A DNA stretch of 64,000 bases from Oncomelania hupensis (taxonomy: Eukaryota > Mollusca > Gastropoda > Littorinimorpha > Pomatiopsidae): contig CM072512.1 in the NCBI GenBank assembly GCA_036898135.1, positions 7,361,484 through 7,425,483 of the forward strand, in the 5' to 3' direction. This document shows positions 1-9,925 of the stretch, one piece after another. A program made the translations under genes and the position numbers. Positions within the stretch are counted from its first letter, which is position 1; the number at the start of each line of letters is the position of its first letter. The notes under the pieces were generated by a model, which did no database searches, was not told the origin of the DNA, and saw only the letters and a program-made list of their open reading frames with translations.

Positions 1-2
1 TC

Positions 3-1697
3 ACGTTGGGCGAACGCATCAGAGACGTCATCGTTCAGCATCAGCCCAGCAAGCTGTCACCCACAATAAGTGACTACAGTCCCAACAAGGAGGTTGGGTT
101 TGAAGACAGTGCGTTTCGCGAACGAACCTTTAGCCCAGGCATGGAAGACGGTGAAAGCTTGGGTAACACAGAGGTCAAGAAGAAGAAGAAAATCCCTCCA
201 TTAGTAGCGCCGCGAGAAAGACGCAACTTTGGGACGGATGACACGAACATATTTGGAGGGCAAGCGTACGCCCCAGGGTCAGAAAGGAGAGTAGCGGGCG
301 AAAGCGTGAGTAATCGACCAGTGAAGAAGAAAGTACCTCCGCCAGTAGCTCCCAAACCTAAGCACTCATCCACGCAGACCAGAACAATAGAGCAAGCGGA
401 TGCCACGATCAGCACCGATATGACACCGACCACAACCACCGTGCTTCTAGACCAGGAACCCATAATTACACAAACATCAGCTACGCGCATGGAAAAATCA
501 ACTTCGTGTGTTGCAGCTTGTGCAGCTCCAACTACCTTGAGAGATGAGGGTGCTAGTGAAGAACATTGGAAAGTTCCAACTGCCGTGATAGTCAAGGGCG
601 ATACTCAAGGATCTAGCCACGATACCACACAGACAATGTTCATTGGGCCTCTGACTGTTAATGAAGAACCGAGGGAAGCGTCAGATACATGTGTAGATGC
701 TTCGACAATCTACTTGGAAACGAGTACAGGTATACAAATGCCCACTAAAGATGAGTGTGATAGGGGGAACCCCATTCAGATTAGTAGAGAAGTATTAACT
801 ACAACTAACACAGAAGCCCCGCCGACAACGTCCCTAGAAACATCGTCTGCCTTGAGGGATGATCGTGATAGCGAGAGATGCAGGCAGACCCTTGAGACCA
901 CATCAAAAGAAGAGGGGCCGGCAGCAGTGAAGGAATCCAGCACTCGCCCAAACTCTCAGACAGATGGAGATAAAGAGCTGGATCTAGCGCTGCGCGAGAC
1001 AACCAGTTATTGCACTAAGAAAACAAGCCATTGTGCAAATCGCTGTGAAGCGGAGAAGCTCTGCTCTTCTCCCTTACCCCCACCAGATTCGTGTACAGAT
1101 AAGGACAGCCAGCGAGTCTGTACAGAGAACAAGGCTAACTACAATGATGCCGTTTACAATGAAACCACACTCAACAGAACCGTTGTTTTACCACGGATTT
1201 CTTCCGCTGGCTCAGAAAACTGTGACTGTTTCAATAATAACGTTGTTGTTCAGCGAGTTGTGCAAGATGGGGGTAGCAGTACTAGTAGGGAAAGAGGAGG
1301 GGGACAGTGTGAAGATGATAATAACGACATTGGTGGAAATGGCAGAAGTGGACAAAATGTGAAATGTCAGGATGTGCAATGGGGCCGAGATGCGTGCGAC
1401 GTAGTCTACCAGAGTCAAAGTGCATACGAGAAACCCACCCAGTATCCCCAAAAGAGCCAAGGGGCAGGCGAGAGAGATTGCACAGTTGAAAAGAGCAGGT
1501 TGGTTACCGCAGAAGCCGAGAGGAGCGTAAAACAGTGCAGTACAGCAGCGGCCTGTGATGGGCAGATGAAGGAGATTTCGCTATTTTCGGAAGCCGTAGG
1601 CCGCCAGGTGCGGGCACGTGATGACGTAAAGGGTGTGAAGACATCTGTGACGCAGGTGAGCGTTGCCAATGAGGCGTTGCATGTGCTGCGAGCATAA
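3..1697 (+). CDS. 3' coding end of an unrecognised basic, proline-motif protein (partial)
   Basis: An open frame of about 565 codons runs from the left edge of the window without a stop and ends at TAA 1695-1697. Its length, in a region richer in G+C than the surrounding non-coding DNA, argues for real coding sequence, probably one large terminal exon whose start lies to the left. Two similar short motifs are visible: a Lys run followed by IPPLVAPRERR near residue 60, and VKKKVPPPVAPKPK near residue 110. These resemble basic-PxxP ligands for SH3 domains or cytoskeletal adaptors. The rest is Thr/Ser/Glu-rich with scattered Cys and no visible catalytic motif, membrane segment or zinc-finger spacing, so it is probably intrinsically disordered. 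No family is recognised. It lies upstream of and on the same strand as the AIMP2 exons, but the 3.5-kb gap and the different protein character argue that it is a separate gene. Confidence 0.75.
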   Translation, partial: TLGERIRDVIVQHQPSKLSPTISDYSPNKEVGFEDSAFRERTFSPGMEDGESLGNTEVKKKKKIPPLVAPRERRNFGTDDTNIFGGQAYAPGSERRVAGESVSNRPVKKKVPPPVAPKPKHSSTQTRTIEQADATISTDMTPTTTTVLLDQEPIITQTSATRMEKSTSCVAACAAPTTLRDEGASEEHWKVPTAVIVKGDTQGSSHDTTQTMFIGPLTVNEEPREASDTCVDASTIYLETSTGIQMPTKDECDRGNPIQISREVLTTTNTEAPPTTSLETSSALRDDRDSERCRQTLETTSKEEGPAAVKESSTRPNSQTDGDKELDLALRETTSYCTKKTSHCANRCEAEKLCSSPLPPPDSCTDKDSQRVCTENKANYNDAVYNETTLNRTVVLPRISSAGSENCDCFNNNVVVQRVVQDGGSSTSRERGGGQCEDDNNDIGGNGRSGQNVKCQDVQWGRDACDVVYQSQSAYEKPTQYPQKSQGAGERDCTVEKSRLVTAEAERSVKQCSTAAACDGQMKEISLFSEAVGRQVRARDDVKGVKTSVTQVSVANEALHVLRA

Positions 1698-2981
1698 AGT
1701 GATTTCCCACTGGGCCTGTCACTCCCATCACACGCATGGCTACAGTGAAAACTAGCACCTTTCTCCTATCGGCTGTTGCCATGCCGTGGATTATATTGAT
1801 GGCTTAGGATGTGGTTTATTTATTATTGTTAACGCTGTGTGTGGGAAGAGGGAGGCTGTGTCTGTAATCATATCACTGCAGACTTTGGGGAACTATGTCG
1901 TTCAAGAACATGCTGCAGGATTATGGTTAACTGCTGCTGATGGCTTTCATTTTGCTGTACTCTCTCCGTCTCTCTCTCTCTCTTATGCACGCACGCGCAC
2001 ACACACATACACACACTCTCACACGCCAAGAAAAAAGTACAGAGAGTAAATTCAAATACAGACATTTTATTTCTTTTTCATAATACTTTTTTTTCCTTTT
2101 TTTTCTTTTTTATTTGAGGGAAACACACACACACACAAACTCACACACGCACATACACACACAAACTCACACGCACACATAAACAAACACACACACGCAT
2201 ACACAAACACACATATACATGATCTTTTCGTTTCATGTTTTCATTGTTTGAGATTTTAGTGTTCATTATATTGTCATCGTTTGTGTGTACGTGCCTTGCC
2301 TTAGTTTTTTGCATAAAGCATTTGCCAAGCCTAGTGCTGTGTTATTGAACAGTATTATGAGTCGACAACTTCACTTTGTATTATATCCTTATCTTGTTCA
2401 CATCTTTACCTTAATGAAATCTACTTGTTGTCTTGCCTTAGCTGCAGATCACCATGCTTTGCTCCAGAGGCAACAACACCAATCACTGAGGTTCCCTTAT
2501 TCCAGTTGTTTTTGTTTTTTTTTGCTCTTTAACATCCTAACCCTGCTGAGACGCAAACCCGGTGCATACAGCGTGGCTGAGACTATGAAAGGCCACCTTC
2601 CTTCTTGTAGCTTGAGAGAGGGAGTAGTCTAGTCTCAGCTATGCTGCCTGATGCATGCAGCCCCGGCTCATAAGACAATAAGAAAGTGAAGGCAGTGAGA
2701 TGCCTTTATATTTTGTTTGTTTGGGGCAAAGCCAGCCAGCCAGCCTGCCGGAGTATCGGAACCTGCACGTTCCACAGGTCAACAATAGGATTTGCCAACT
2801 TGTAGGGAAGGGCAGAGATAGTCCGTGTAACACCTCCGCCATCCCTTTTAACTTGCTCAAGTTCTCTTTACTAAACTGCTGTAATGAATCGGCTTCTGCG
2901 CTTGTTAAACATTGTTCTCCCTGCGGGCTCGGTTTCTCTTAGCAGTGACATAAATGAAACATAGTTTTTTGGTGTGTAGTT

Positions 2982-3138
<157 letters not shown>

Positions 3139-3609
3139 CGTTGCCCCACCTTCTCCCCCTGCTGTGGTGTAGTTATTGTTATTACTATTAGTTGTAGTGA
3201 GTTGGCAATGTGGTACTTGGGCAGCAATGGAAGCATTTTATGCTTGAAAGTTAAAGGCCTGGGGTATTAAGAATGTTTGTTTATTTGTGAGCGTGTGACT
3301 GGAAGACTTTCCTTTGGGAAAATTGCATTGTTGTCCCATGAACAGATGATATAATGGGCAACCATTCCTCTAACCAACCACTAAGCATGGAATTTGTAAG
3401 GGTCTTTTCCTTCTTCTTCTGTTAAACGAACAACTGCGCCAACTGCACGCAGTATTGCTGTGGTGCAGTTTTTTTTAGACTCAACCTTGATACTCTTATT
3501 AGGCAACATGAACAAATTAATATTTTAAAGAAAGCTGTATTTTTGAAAGGGGTTGTTTGTTATTGTTGTTTTGTGTGTTTGTGGGAAGGAGTGGAGGGGC
3601 AATCCTTTA

Positions 3610-4243
3610 ACACCAGGCCAATTTCTCAATTCTGTGCATAGCTTCAAATATTTAGGAGCCATTGTATCAGACAATGGGTCCTGACAGGAAATCCTGTCCA
3701 GGATTGCACTTACCACTGCTGCCCTGACAAGGTTGAAACCCATTTGGAAAGAAAGAACCATCAGTCTACGTTTCAAGGTAAGGCTGCTGCGCTCCCTTGT
3801 CATCTCCATCTTCCTATATGCTTGCGAAACAAGGATCCTCACAGTAGACCTACAACGAAATACAAAGCATGGAGAGGAGGTGCTACAGAAGACTTCTGGA
3901 CATTTCCTATGCCCAGCACATCACCAACAACGAAGTTGGACAGACCATCGCACAAGCCATTGGACAACACGATGACATGTTCACAGTGGTGAAGAAACGG
4001 AAACTCCGATTGTATGGCCACGTCACTAGAGCATCATATCATGCCTTGCAAAGACTATCCTGCAAGGCATGGTGCAAGGAGGCAGATGAAGAAAAAGAAG
4101 AAAAAAAGAGGTGGGAGGACAACATTCGAGAACGAATTGGCTTGATGCTGAGCGAAGCCATGAGGGTTGCTGAGGACAGAGAAAGATAAGAGTATGCTGG
4201 TTAAACGATCATCTGTTTGGAGTTATAGGACAGGATAGGTGGG
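3610..4243 (+). mobile_element. LINE 3' fragment (CFDP2/RTE-like family, copy 1)
   Basis: This is a 5'-truncated copy of the LINE seen more fully at 39335-42003 and 52563-55915. Broken frames encode the post-reverse-transcriptase C-terminus, with recognisable segments such as FKYLGAIVSDNGS, SLVISIFLYACET and the downstream WTLTADLQRR / RLLDISYAQHITN block. The copy ends in a short GACAGGATAGG tail, as other copies do. Several frameshifts and stops show that it is dead. It lies upstream of the first AIMP2 exon found. Confidence 0.85.
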
Positions 4244-4794
4244 TAGGGAGGTGGGGTGGGGGAAGGGGACTGGAGGAGGGAGGGGGGGGGGCTTAATTTT
4301 ATTTTTTCTTGGTGGGGCAACACTCATTGTGATTTGAGAAGGCTCCATATGATAACTAAAATGTGCGAGAAGGCTCTATGTGATAACTAAAATGTGTGAT
4401 CTGGGGCTCTTGAAACTTGTTTTATCTCCCCTACCCTGCCTCTATCCTCCTCCCTTCCCTCCTCCCCCCTTTCCTGCCTCCGAACCTGACCCATGCGCAA
4501 CATATAATTATGTCTTTGTGTGTTCGGACTGTATGAGGGCAGGTTAGACTCAATTAAACTAGTAGCGCTCCCTCAGTTCCAACCCCACATGGAAAGCGTG
4601 TATCTTGTATTTGTGGTGTTTGGGTTGCGCGTCTACCTGACAAAGAGCGTAGCTTAAAATTGTGCCTTGTGTGGTTTTGTCTTGTGGTGTTTTGTTGTTG
4701 TTTTGTGGGGATTTTGTTTTGTTGTGGTCCCATTGACATCATCGTTTGACTGTATTTATCCCTTTGGGTCTCATTGTTGGGTGGCATAGCAGTG

Positions 4795-5115
4795 TAGTGC
4801 TTTGGGGCACACTATAACATTGTTTCATGGTAAGCAACGTCGTGAGGGGTTAGTACTTGGATGGGTAACCATGCCTGGAAGGAAGGCAACCACCAAACAG
4901 TACAAAAAAGATTGCGCTTACGATACACCCCAGTCCACCCAGCTGTGAATGGGTACCTGGATGTTGTTTAGAAGCGGGGAATGTAAAGCAGCGAGGGAGA
5001 GGAAATAGGCTCCGCCCTCTTTTATTGCTGGCCTACAGAAAAGAGATGTTTCAAACGCTTCCCTCCCAAAAGACCGGCCGAAAGATTGCGGGGGACAACT
5101 TACCTTTTACCTTCT
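4795..5115 (+). mobile_element. 5S-rRNA-derived SINE
   Basis: Positions 4830-4885 match the 3' half of eukaryotic 5S rRNA, including GGTTAGTACTTGGATGGG, which overlaps the internal promoter C box, followed by an ACC..GCCTGG block. Downstream is a non-5S body (CCCAGCTGTGAATGGGTACC at about 4949). This is the layout of a 5S-headed SINE rather than a 5S gene: the 5' half is degraded and no poly(T) terminator follows the expected end. Confidence 0.7.
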
Positions 5116-5238
5116 CATTATTATAAAATGTGAATGCCAGCAGTTTCCTGTTTTATTCCATTCTGAACCACATGCTACAAGGACTTTGATCTCCTGCGTG
5201 TTATAATGTATTCAATGAATCTGTTTTGTGTGTTTCAG

Positions 5239-5439
5239 AGTGGGGGAGAGGAGCAGGTACCAGACAGGGTGCGTAAGCTGGAGCAGCGACAGGAGAGGGT
5301 GCTGCAGGAGCTACAGGAGCTCCAGCACAGCTTGGAGTCTCTGGCTCAGAAGCGAGGGGTCAACCTCAATGCAGCAGCAGCATTGTCAGGTGTGACTGCG
5401 GCAGCTACAGCTGCCTCTTCTCAACCTTCCCCCCTGCAG
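5239..5439 (+). CDS. AIMP2: AIMP2 coiled-coil exon
   Basis: A 201-nt exon in phase 0 after TGTTTCAG and before GTAAAC. It encodes 67 residues: a charged leader, a leucine-zipper-like helix with Leu every 3-4 residues, then an Ala/Ser-rich linker. In vertebrate AIMP2 the matching helix mediates complex assembly. Confidence 0.9.
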
Positions 5440-8400
5440 GTAAACGCTAAGTTTGTACAATGGAACCTCCGGTTTTCATCTCTCTTGTATACGACTCCCT
5501 CGGTTATGTAACCGGAAAACTTATGACAGATTCACTTCCAATAATAAATGACCTCTGGTATGCGACAACCTCGTTTACGCGACCAGCGATCGTGTCTTAA
5601 GCTCTTTATACGACCGTCTTAGGCAGTTTAAAAGAGACATCAGTTAATTTATTGACTGGACCTTTCGTTTTTTCTCTCATGTTAGTGTACGCCTGCTGTT
5701 GTCTGCTATTTCCTGTTCGCAAGTAAGGGACATTACTCGGCTACACTGGCCTGTCAAAATGGCGTCGCACAAGAGGAAAGTTTTGAGTTCGGCAGAGAGA
5801 ATGAACCTAACCCTACGACCCCCTGCCCCACTCCCCCCCCCCTCCCCCCTCGTATTTCTGGTATAAGACCACCTCTACTATAAGACCATTTTTTCTCAGA
5901 TTTTGGACGGTCTTATACCAGAGGTTCCACTGTATAAAAATTGTAGTCCTTATATTGGTGTTTTTTTTTTTTAATTTGTTCTTATATAGCGCTTTTCTAG
6001 TTCAAAAGTTGCTCAAGGCACTGGGTGATACAGGGTCTCTCTCAAGCCTGAGACACTTGCTGCCTTTTCATTTCCAAAATAAAATTGTATACCATTTTCG
6101 TTTTCTAATAGCGATCTCCCTGCCTTTACACCACATGTTCGAGTGATAGAGGGGCGTTTGTTGTATAATTATGCGAGAGTGTGTGAAACATGGGAGCGCT
6201 TGTGTTGATACGGATCGCCAAGTTTTGAGCCTGATTGGTGATTTCGAAAAAGCGCCTATATAGAATCCAGTAGTAGTAATAAGTATGTATAGTAGTTCTG
6301 TGACATAATGACAAAAAAATCCATATGATGATTGGGGCTGAACATGGATGGAGTCTAATGTATTTTCCTCCATACCTTTTCCCCTATGTATAAAGGTTTT
6401 TTACTTGTTCGGTGTTGGTGTTGAGAGTCTCGATGTTTTATAAATCCATGGTCAGCTTAGCTGATCGCGACAGTAGGGTGGAAATTATAGGGTTATCTCT
6501 CATCCAAATGGTGCTCAGTATTGGTCCACTTGGCTGTAGTTTATTTATTTATTTATTTATTTACCTTATATTGTCCCTTCTCCATAGGGAAATTCTGGGA
6601 CGCCTCCCCTGGGGAAAGTGCAGTTGCAGCCTGTTGCAGCCCAAACCCAACCTACCTAACATAATTAGTTGTGATTTTGAAAATTTGCAAATTTGCTGGG
6701 GGAGCAAACCGGAGTACCCGGAGAAAACCCTCGAGACGTTGCCTGAGTCGAAAGTAAATAATATTCGGAGAAACATAACGCCCAGATGCTGGATCGAACC
6801 CACACCTGTCGGGCGCCATTGGTTTCTGGCCTGTGGACAAGGCAAGTTAGTCCCGCTTTAGCCCACTTGGCCACAGTGCTCACTTATGTCCCCTTGTTTA
6901 CATTCCTTGGCTACATTAGAGTCAAAACTTTGATGGGATTATCTCCCTTCCAAATGTCGCTCATTCTTTATTTTTTTGCCAGGTGAGGTTACATCCATAT
7001 AAAACGTCCGGAACGTATTCTGTTTGTCAGAAAAAGCTAGAAATAGCTTTGCTTGTTTATTTGGTCGCTTTAAGATTTGACCTAAAATAATGTTTTACTA
7101 AAGCGTTTTGTTTGAAAACGAATTTAAAGAGGCAAAAAGTAAGAAATAGCTTCGGCCTTTGTTCCAGCCAGGAAAACTCCACGACCTTGTGATCAGCGCT
7201 GACCCCTCTTGTGTGCCCCTGTCCCTGCTTGTGTTGCTGAAACAGCTGTCCTCTCAGTGCCAAGTCCTGACCTCCACCTTCGTCCACTCCTCTGCCACCA
7301 CCACCACGCCACACAAACTGCGCTCCTTCTTGCAGAACGGACTGGGCAGTCCGGCGCCTCGCAGCAGCTACCAGTTGGCTGTCTCCGTTGTGTGGAAAAC
7401 ATGTATGGTTCGTTTGTTGTGTGTACTTTGTTTTGTTTGTTCGTTTTTAAATTTCTGTTACTGCAGCTGTCAGTGTAATATCTTGTTTTGAATGAGTTTG
7501 TTGTTGCAACGTGAATATCAAGGCCTTTCTAATAGCATTTGAAATTATAAGTGTTCTATCTTAAAACACTTATTTTCTTTTAGTTGATGTGTCTATGACA
7601 TAATTCGTGATGGCTTCTGATTGTGTGCTTTCTGTAGCTGTCGTGCTGTGACTTGAGAAGATAATTCGAACGTTGCTGCCTTTAGCATTACAATTGTACT
7701 TCACCACTTTTAAGATTGGTTGTAGGGGATTTTGTTTTTCATTTAAAAGCTCTAAAGCTATTGAAAATATAGATATCAGGGTGGAGAATTTTCCGCGAAT
7801 CCGCGGATTTCCGCGGAAGGCATTTGCATTTCCGAGAAAAAAATATTGAGTTCCGAGTGTGAGAAGCTGAGGGGCTACCCTTTACTGGGCATAACGGCCA
7901 AAAGCGGCCAAAGGTCTAAACAGGCAAAACGTCCAAAAGCGTCCGTATCAACCATGTGGTTATATTCTCGCGTTGTTTGAAAGATTGCGAGACTTCCGGC
8001 AATTGACTTCCGGTTTATTCTGTTGTGGAAACATTCGACTGCATTTCCACAAGTTTTCTCTGTGATGCGTTCGTTTTTTCGATTTTTTTTTTTCAAATTT
8101 TGTGTGTGTGTGTGCCTAAAAGGGATGGTTTGGATTCTTCGACTGATGAAGGGGAGTTTACAGGTTTCCATTTATCAGACATTAAAGTGAGAGAAATGGA
8201 CTTGGAGTCGGAGAAAGAGATCGGTACTGACATTAGACAATTAGTGTCAGTAGTGTGCATGCATACGATCTTTCAGACTGGCATGAAAGTGAAGAAGAGG
8301 GGGCTTGTTTGGACTTTTTAAAACTTTTTTTGTATACACATGGAGTAATAAAAAACAAGACATGACAAGAGAAGTATAAAAAGGTAGATAATCAAAATAG

Positions 8401-9282
8401 AATTTATTTCTGTTCATTTTGCATTTTATTTCATTTAAATCTATACACTAGTCACTAATACCTAAGATGTGGTGTTTTTAACCCCTAAATATCTCTAAAA
8501 TTATAAAAATTCTTGCCTGTTTACAGCTAAAAAATAGACAAACGTGTGCCCAGTAAAATTGGAAATGTGGAGTTTGTGTGTAACAGTGGAGGACCTCAAA
8601 CTTTGTTAGGCCTACAAATCAAGATTCTTAACTTTTTTGAAAGGCATGTGCATAAAACATTCTTTTTTTTGTTTGTTTCTATTCATGTTTACTTTTTGAT
8701 TTTTGCTTTCAGGAGGCCCTAAATTACTTTCAAAATTGCATAAAGTCATTTTCTTCTAGGGGGCGAATACCGGGGCTTGGCCACTGGGCCCCGGCCGGAT
8801 TTCAGAGATTTCTTGATTCAGTTGTTCTCCACCCTGAGATATATAGAGACATAAAAGATCAAAGATATGTTGTTCCAGTGCCCAATGGCCGGCCGAGAAT
8901 GATGGTGAGCCCCATGCGTCAGATCAGCATTGAGGGGGAGGCCAACATCGCTCGCTACCTGGCCCGCCTCTGGCAACCAGACTACGACAGCGCCAACATC
9001 GCCATGACGACGCAGGTGGACGACCTCCTGGACCTGGTGCAGCAGCAGATACTGCAAGGCAACAACAAGGAAAGGTCGGCGGCCTTGAGGACTCTCAACG
9101 CCCGCTTGGGCAAAAGCCAATGGCTGGTGGGGTCCCAGATAACCCTAGCCGACGTGGTGGCTTGGAGCGCCCTGCAGGCTAACAGAATGGCTGATGACGC
9201 CCCTGCCAACGTTAAAAAGTGGCAGAAAGCGTGCGGCGACAGCGAGCTTTTCCATTCCGCCGTCCAATTTCTCAGGTCTTGA
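5239..9282 (+). CDS. AIMP2: AIMP2, aminoacyl-tRNA synthetase complex-interacting multifunctional protein 2 (5' exon missing)
   Basis: Three exons join in frame: 5239-5439, 7168-7402 and 8879-9282 (stop TGA 9280-9282), 279 residues. Known role of the family: a scaffold that holds lysyl-, aspartyl-, glutamyl-prolyl- and other tRNA synthetases plus AIMP1 in the cytosolic multisynthetase complex. Seen here: a heptad-like Leu/Gln/Glu coiled coil in the first exon (RKLEQRQERVLQELQELQ), an Ala-rich linker, a thioredoxin/GST-N-like segment with PLSLLVLLKQL, and a GST-C-like domain with SIEGEANIARYLARL, LGKSQWLVG and ITLADVVAWSALQ, all matching vertebrate AIMP2 in order and spacing. Splice sites are GT..AG with phases 0 then 1. 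The recovered part lacks roughly the first 60 residues of the vertebrate protein. The introns carry a Tigger-like MITE and a 1,060-bp TIR element. AATAAA at 9920-9925 is the likely poly(A) signal. Confidence 0.93.
5458..5932. mobile_element. Tigger/pogo-like MITE in AIMP2 intron
   Basis: Left end CAATGGAACCTCCGG and right end CCAGAGGTTCCACTG are inverted repeats, flanked by TA at 5456-5457 and 5933-5934. CAGTGGAACCTC-type ends with a TA duplication are typical of the Tc1/mariner-pogo (Tigger) group. There is no transposase frame, so it is non-autonomous. It sits 18 bp beyond the exon donor. Confidence 0.85.
5975..6145. repeat. Dispersed repeat (TAGCGCTTTTCTAG family)
   Basis: Contains TAGCGCTTTTCTAG and GCTCAAGGCACTGGGTGATA, shared with 24236-24400 and 59950-60060, and then a module with CTAATAGCGATCTCCCTGCC that recurs in reverse orientation at about 46945-46980. 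It is probably a SINE-type family of unknown class. Confidence 0.6.
6570..6892 (-). mobile_element. tRNA-derived SINE, family A copy 1
   Basis: Read on the minus strand this starts with a tRNA Leu/Ser-like head (A-box-like TGGCCAAGTGGG, B box GGTTCGATCC). It continues through a body with CGTTATGTTTCTCCGAATAT and TTTTCTCCGGGTACTCCGG and ends near CAATATAAGG. Five further copies lie in the window. Confidence 0.85.
7168..7402 (+). CDS. AIMP2: AIMP2 middle exon
   Basis: A 235-nt exon that starts in phase 0 after GTTCCAG and ends in phase 1 before GTATGG. It encodes DLVISADPS..PLSLLVLLKQL..YQLAVSVVWK, collinear with vertebrate AIMP2. An AG four bases downstream would break phase, so the upstream acceptor is preferred. 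Confidence 0.9.
7777..8836. mobile_element. 1,060-bp TIR DNA transposon in AIMP2 intron (6-bp TSD)
   Basis: The ends CAGGGTGGAGAA and TTCTCCACCCTG are inverted repeats, flanked by perfect AGATAT duplications at 7771-7776 and 8837-8842. The interior is AT-rich with no recognisable transposase. The CA..TG ends and 6-bp duplication suggest a hAT-like group, but this is inference. Confidence 0.8.
8879..9282 (+). CDS. AIMP2: AIMP2 terminal exon, GST-C-like domain
   Basis: A 404-nt exon after TTGTTCCAG that completes the split codon and ends at TGA. It carries EGEANIARYLARLW and LADVVAWSALQ. Its acceptor lies only 42 bp beyond the end of a TIR transposon, so the polypyrimidine region is squeezed against the element. 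Confidence 0.93.
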
Positions 9283-9925
9283 GAACGGCTCTTTGTTGGT
9301 TCGAGTTTTTTTCGAGAGATTTTTTGTCTCTGCTGCTGTGAGTTTCTGTAGAGGGATGAAGGGTGTGTGTGTGTTTGCGGAGTTTGAGGCTACGGGACGG
9401 AATTTCTCCCAAAGTGCATGGGTGGGAGATTTCCACCTGACAACATATTGGTACTTGCACTTAAAGATTTGCACTCTAAAATACTGCTAGGTCAGTATTG
9501 CATCATGTTTTATTTTGTCCCCTGATTGAATATTGATATACAGTTTATTTCCAGTATGACTTTTTAACTGATGGACATGCTTTTTTAGATGGAATTGTGA
9601 CCCATTTTCTGTTCTGCAGTGTTCAAAGTCACGTTTTCCCCAGTTTCGTAGCTCAGGAGATTGTTGCTTCATCATGTTTTAAAATCGAACTGAGATGATT
9701 TTCAGTATAAACATTGTTTGCCACGCATTGTATTTAAATCCTCCACATTGTCCCAAATGCTTACTAATTTATTTATTTATTAATTAATTTTATCCCAGTT
9801 CCACATCCCATGTTGGTTATTCTATATTGAACGTCGTACAAGATCAACAACCTCCCACCCTTGCAAATGCTTTGTCATGTTGGCCACACAAAAAATGAAC
9901 ATGTTCTGTGTGATAATGTAATAAA
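9283..9925 (+). promoter_or_regulatory. AIMP2 3' UTR with AATAAA signal
   Basis: AT-rich sequence after the TGA. The first clear canonical AATAAA is at 9920-9925, about 640 bp from the stop. The true cleavage site is not visible. Confidence 0.55.

Noticed and set aside
4828..4885. 5S rRNA gene
   Set aside because: Only the 3' half matches and it is joined to a dispersed repeat body.
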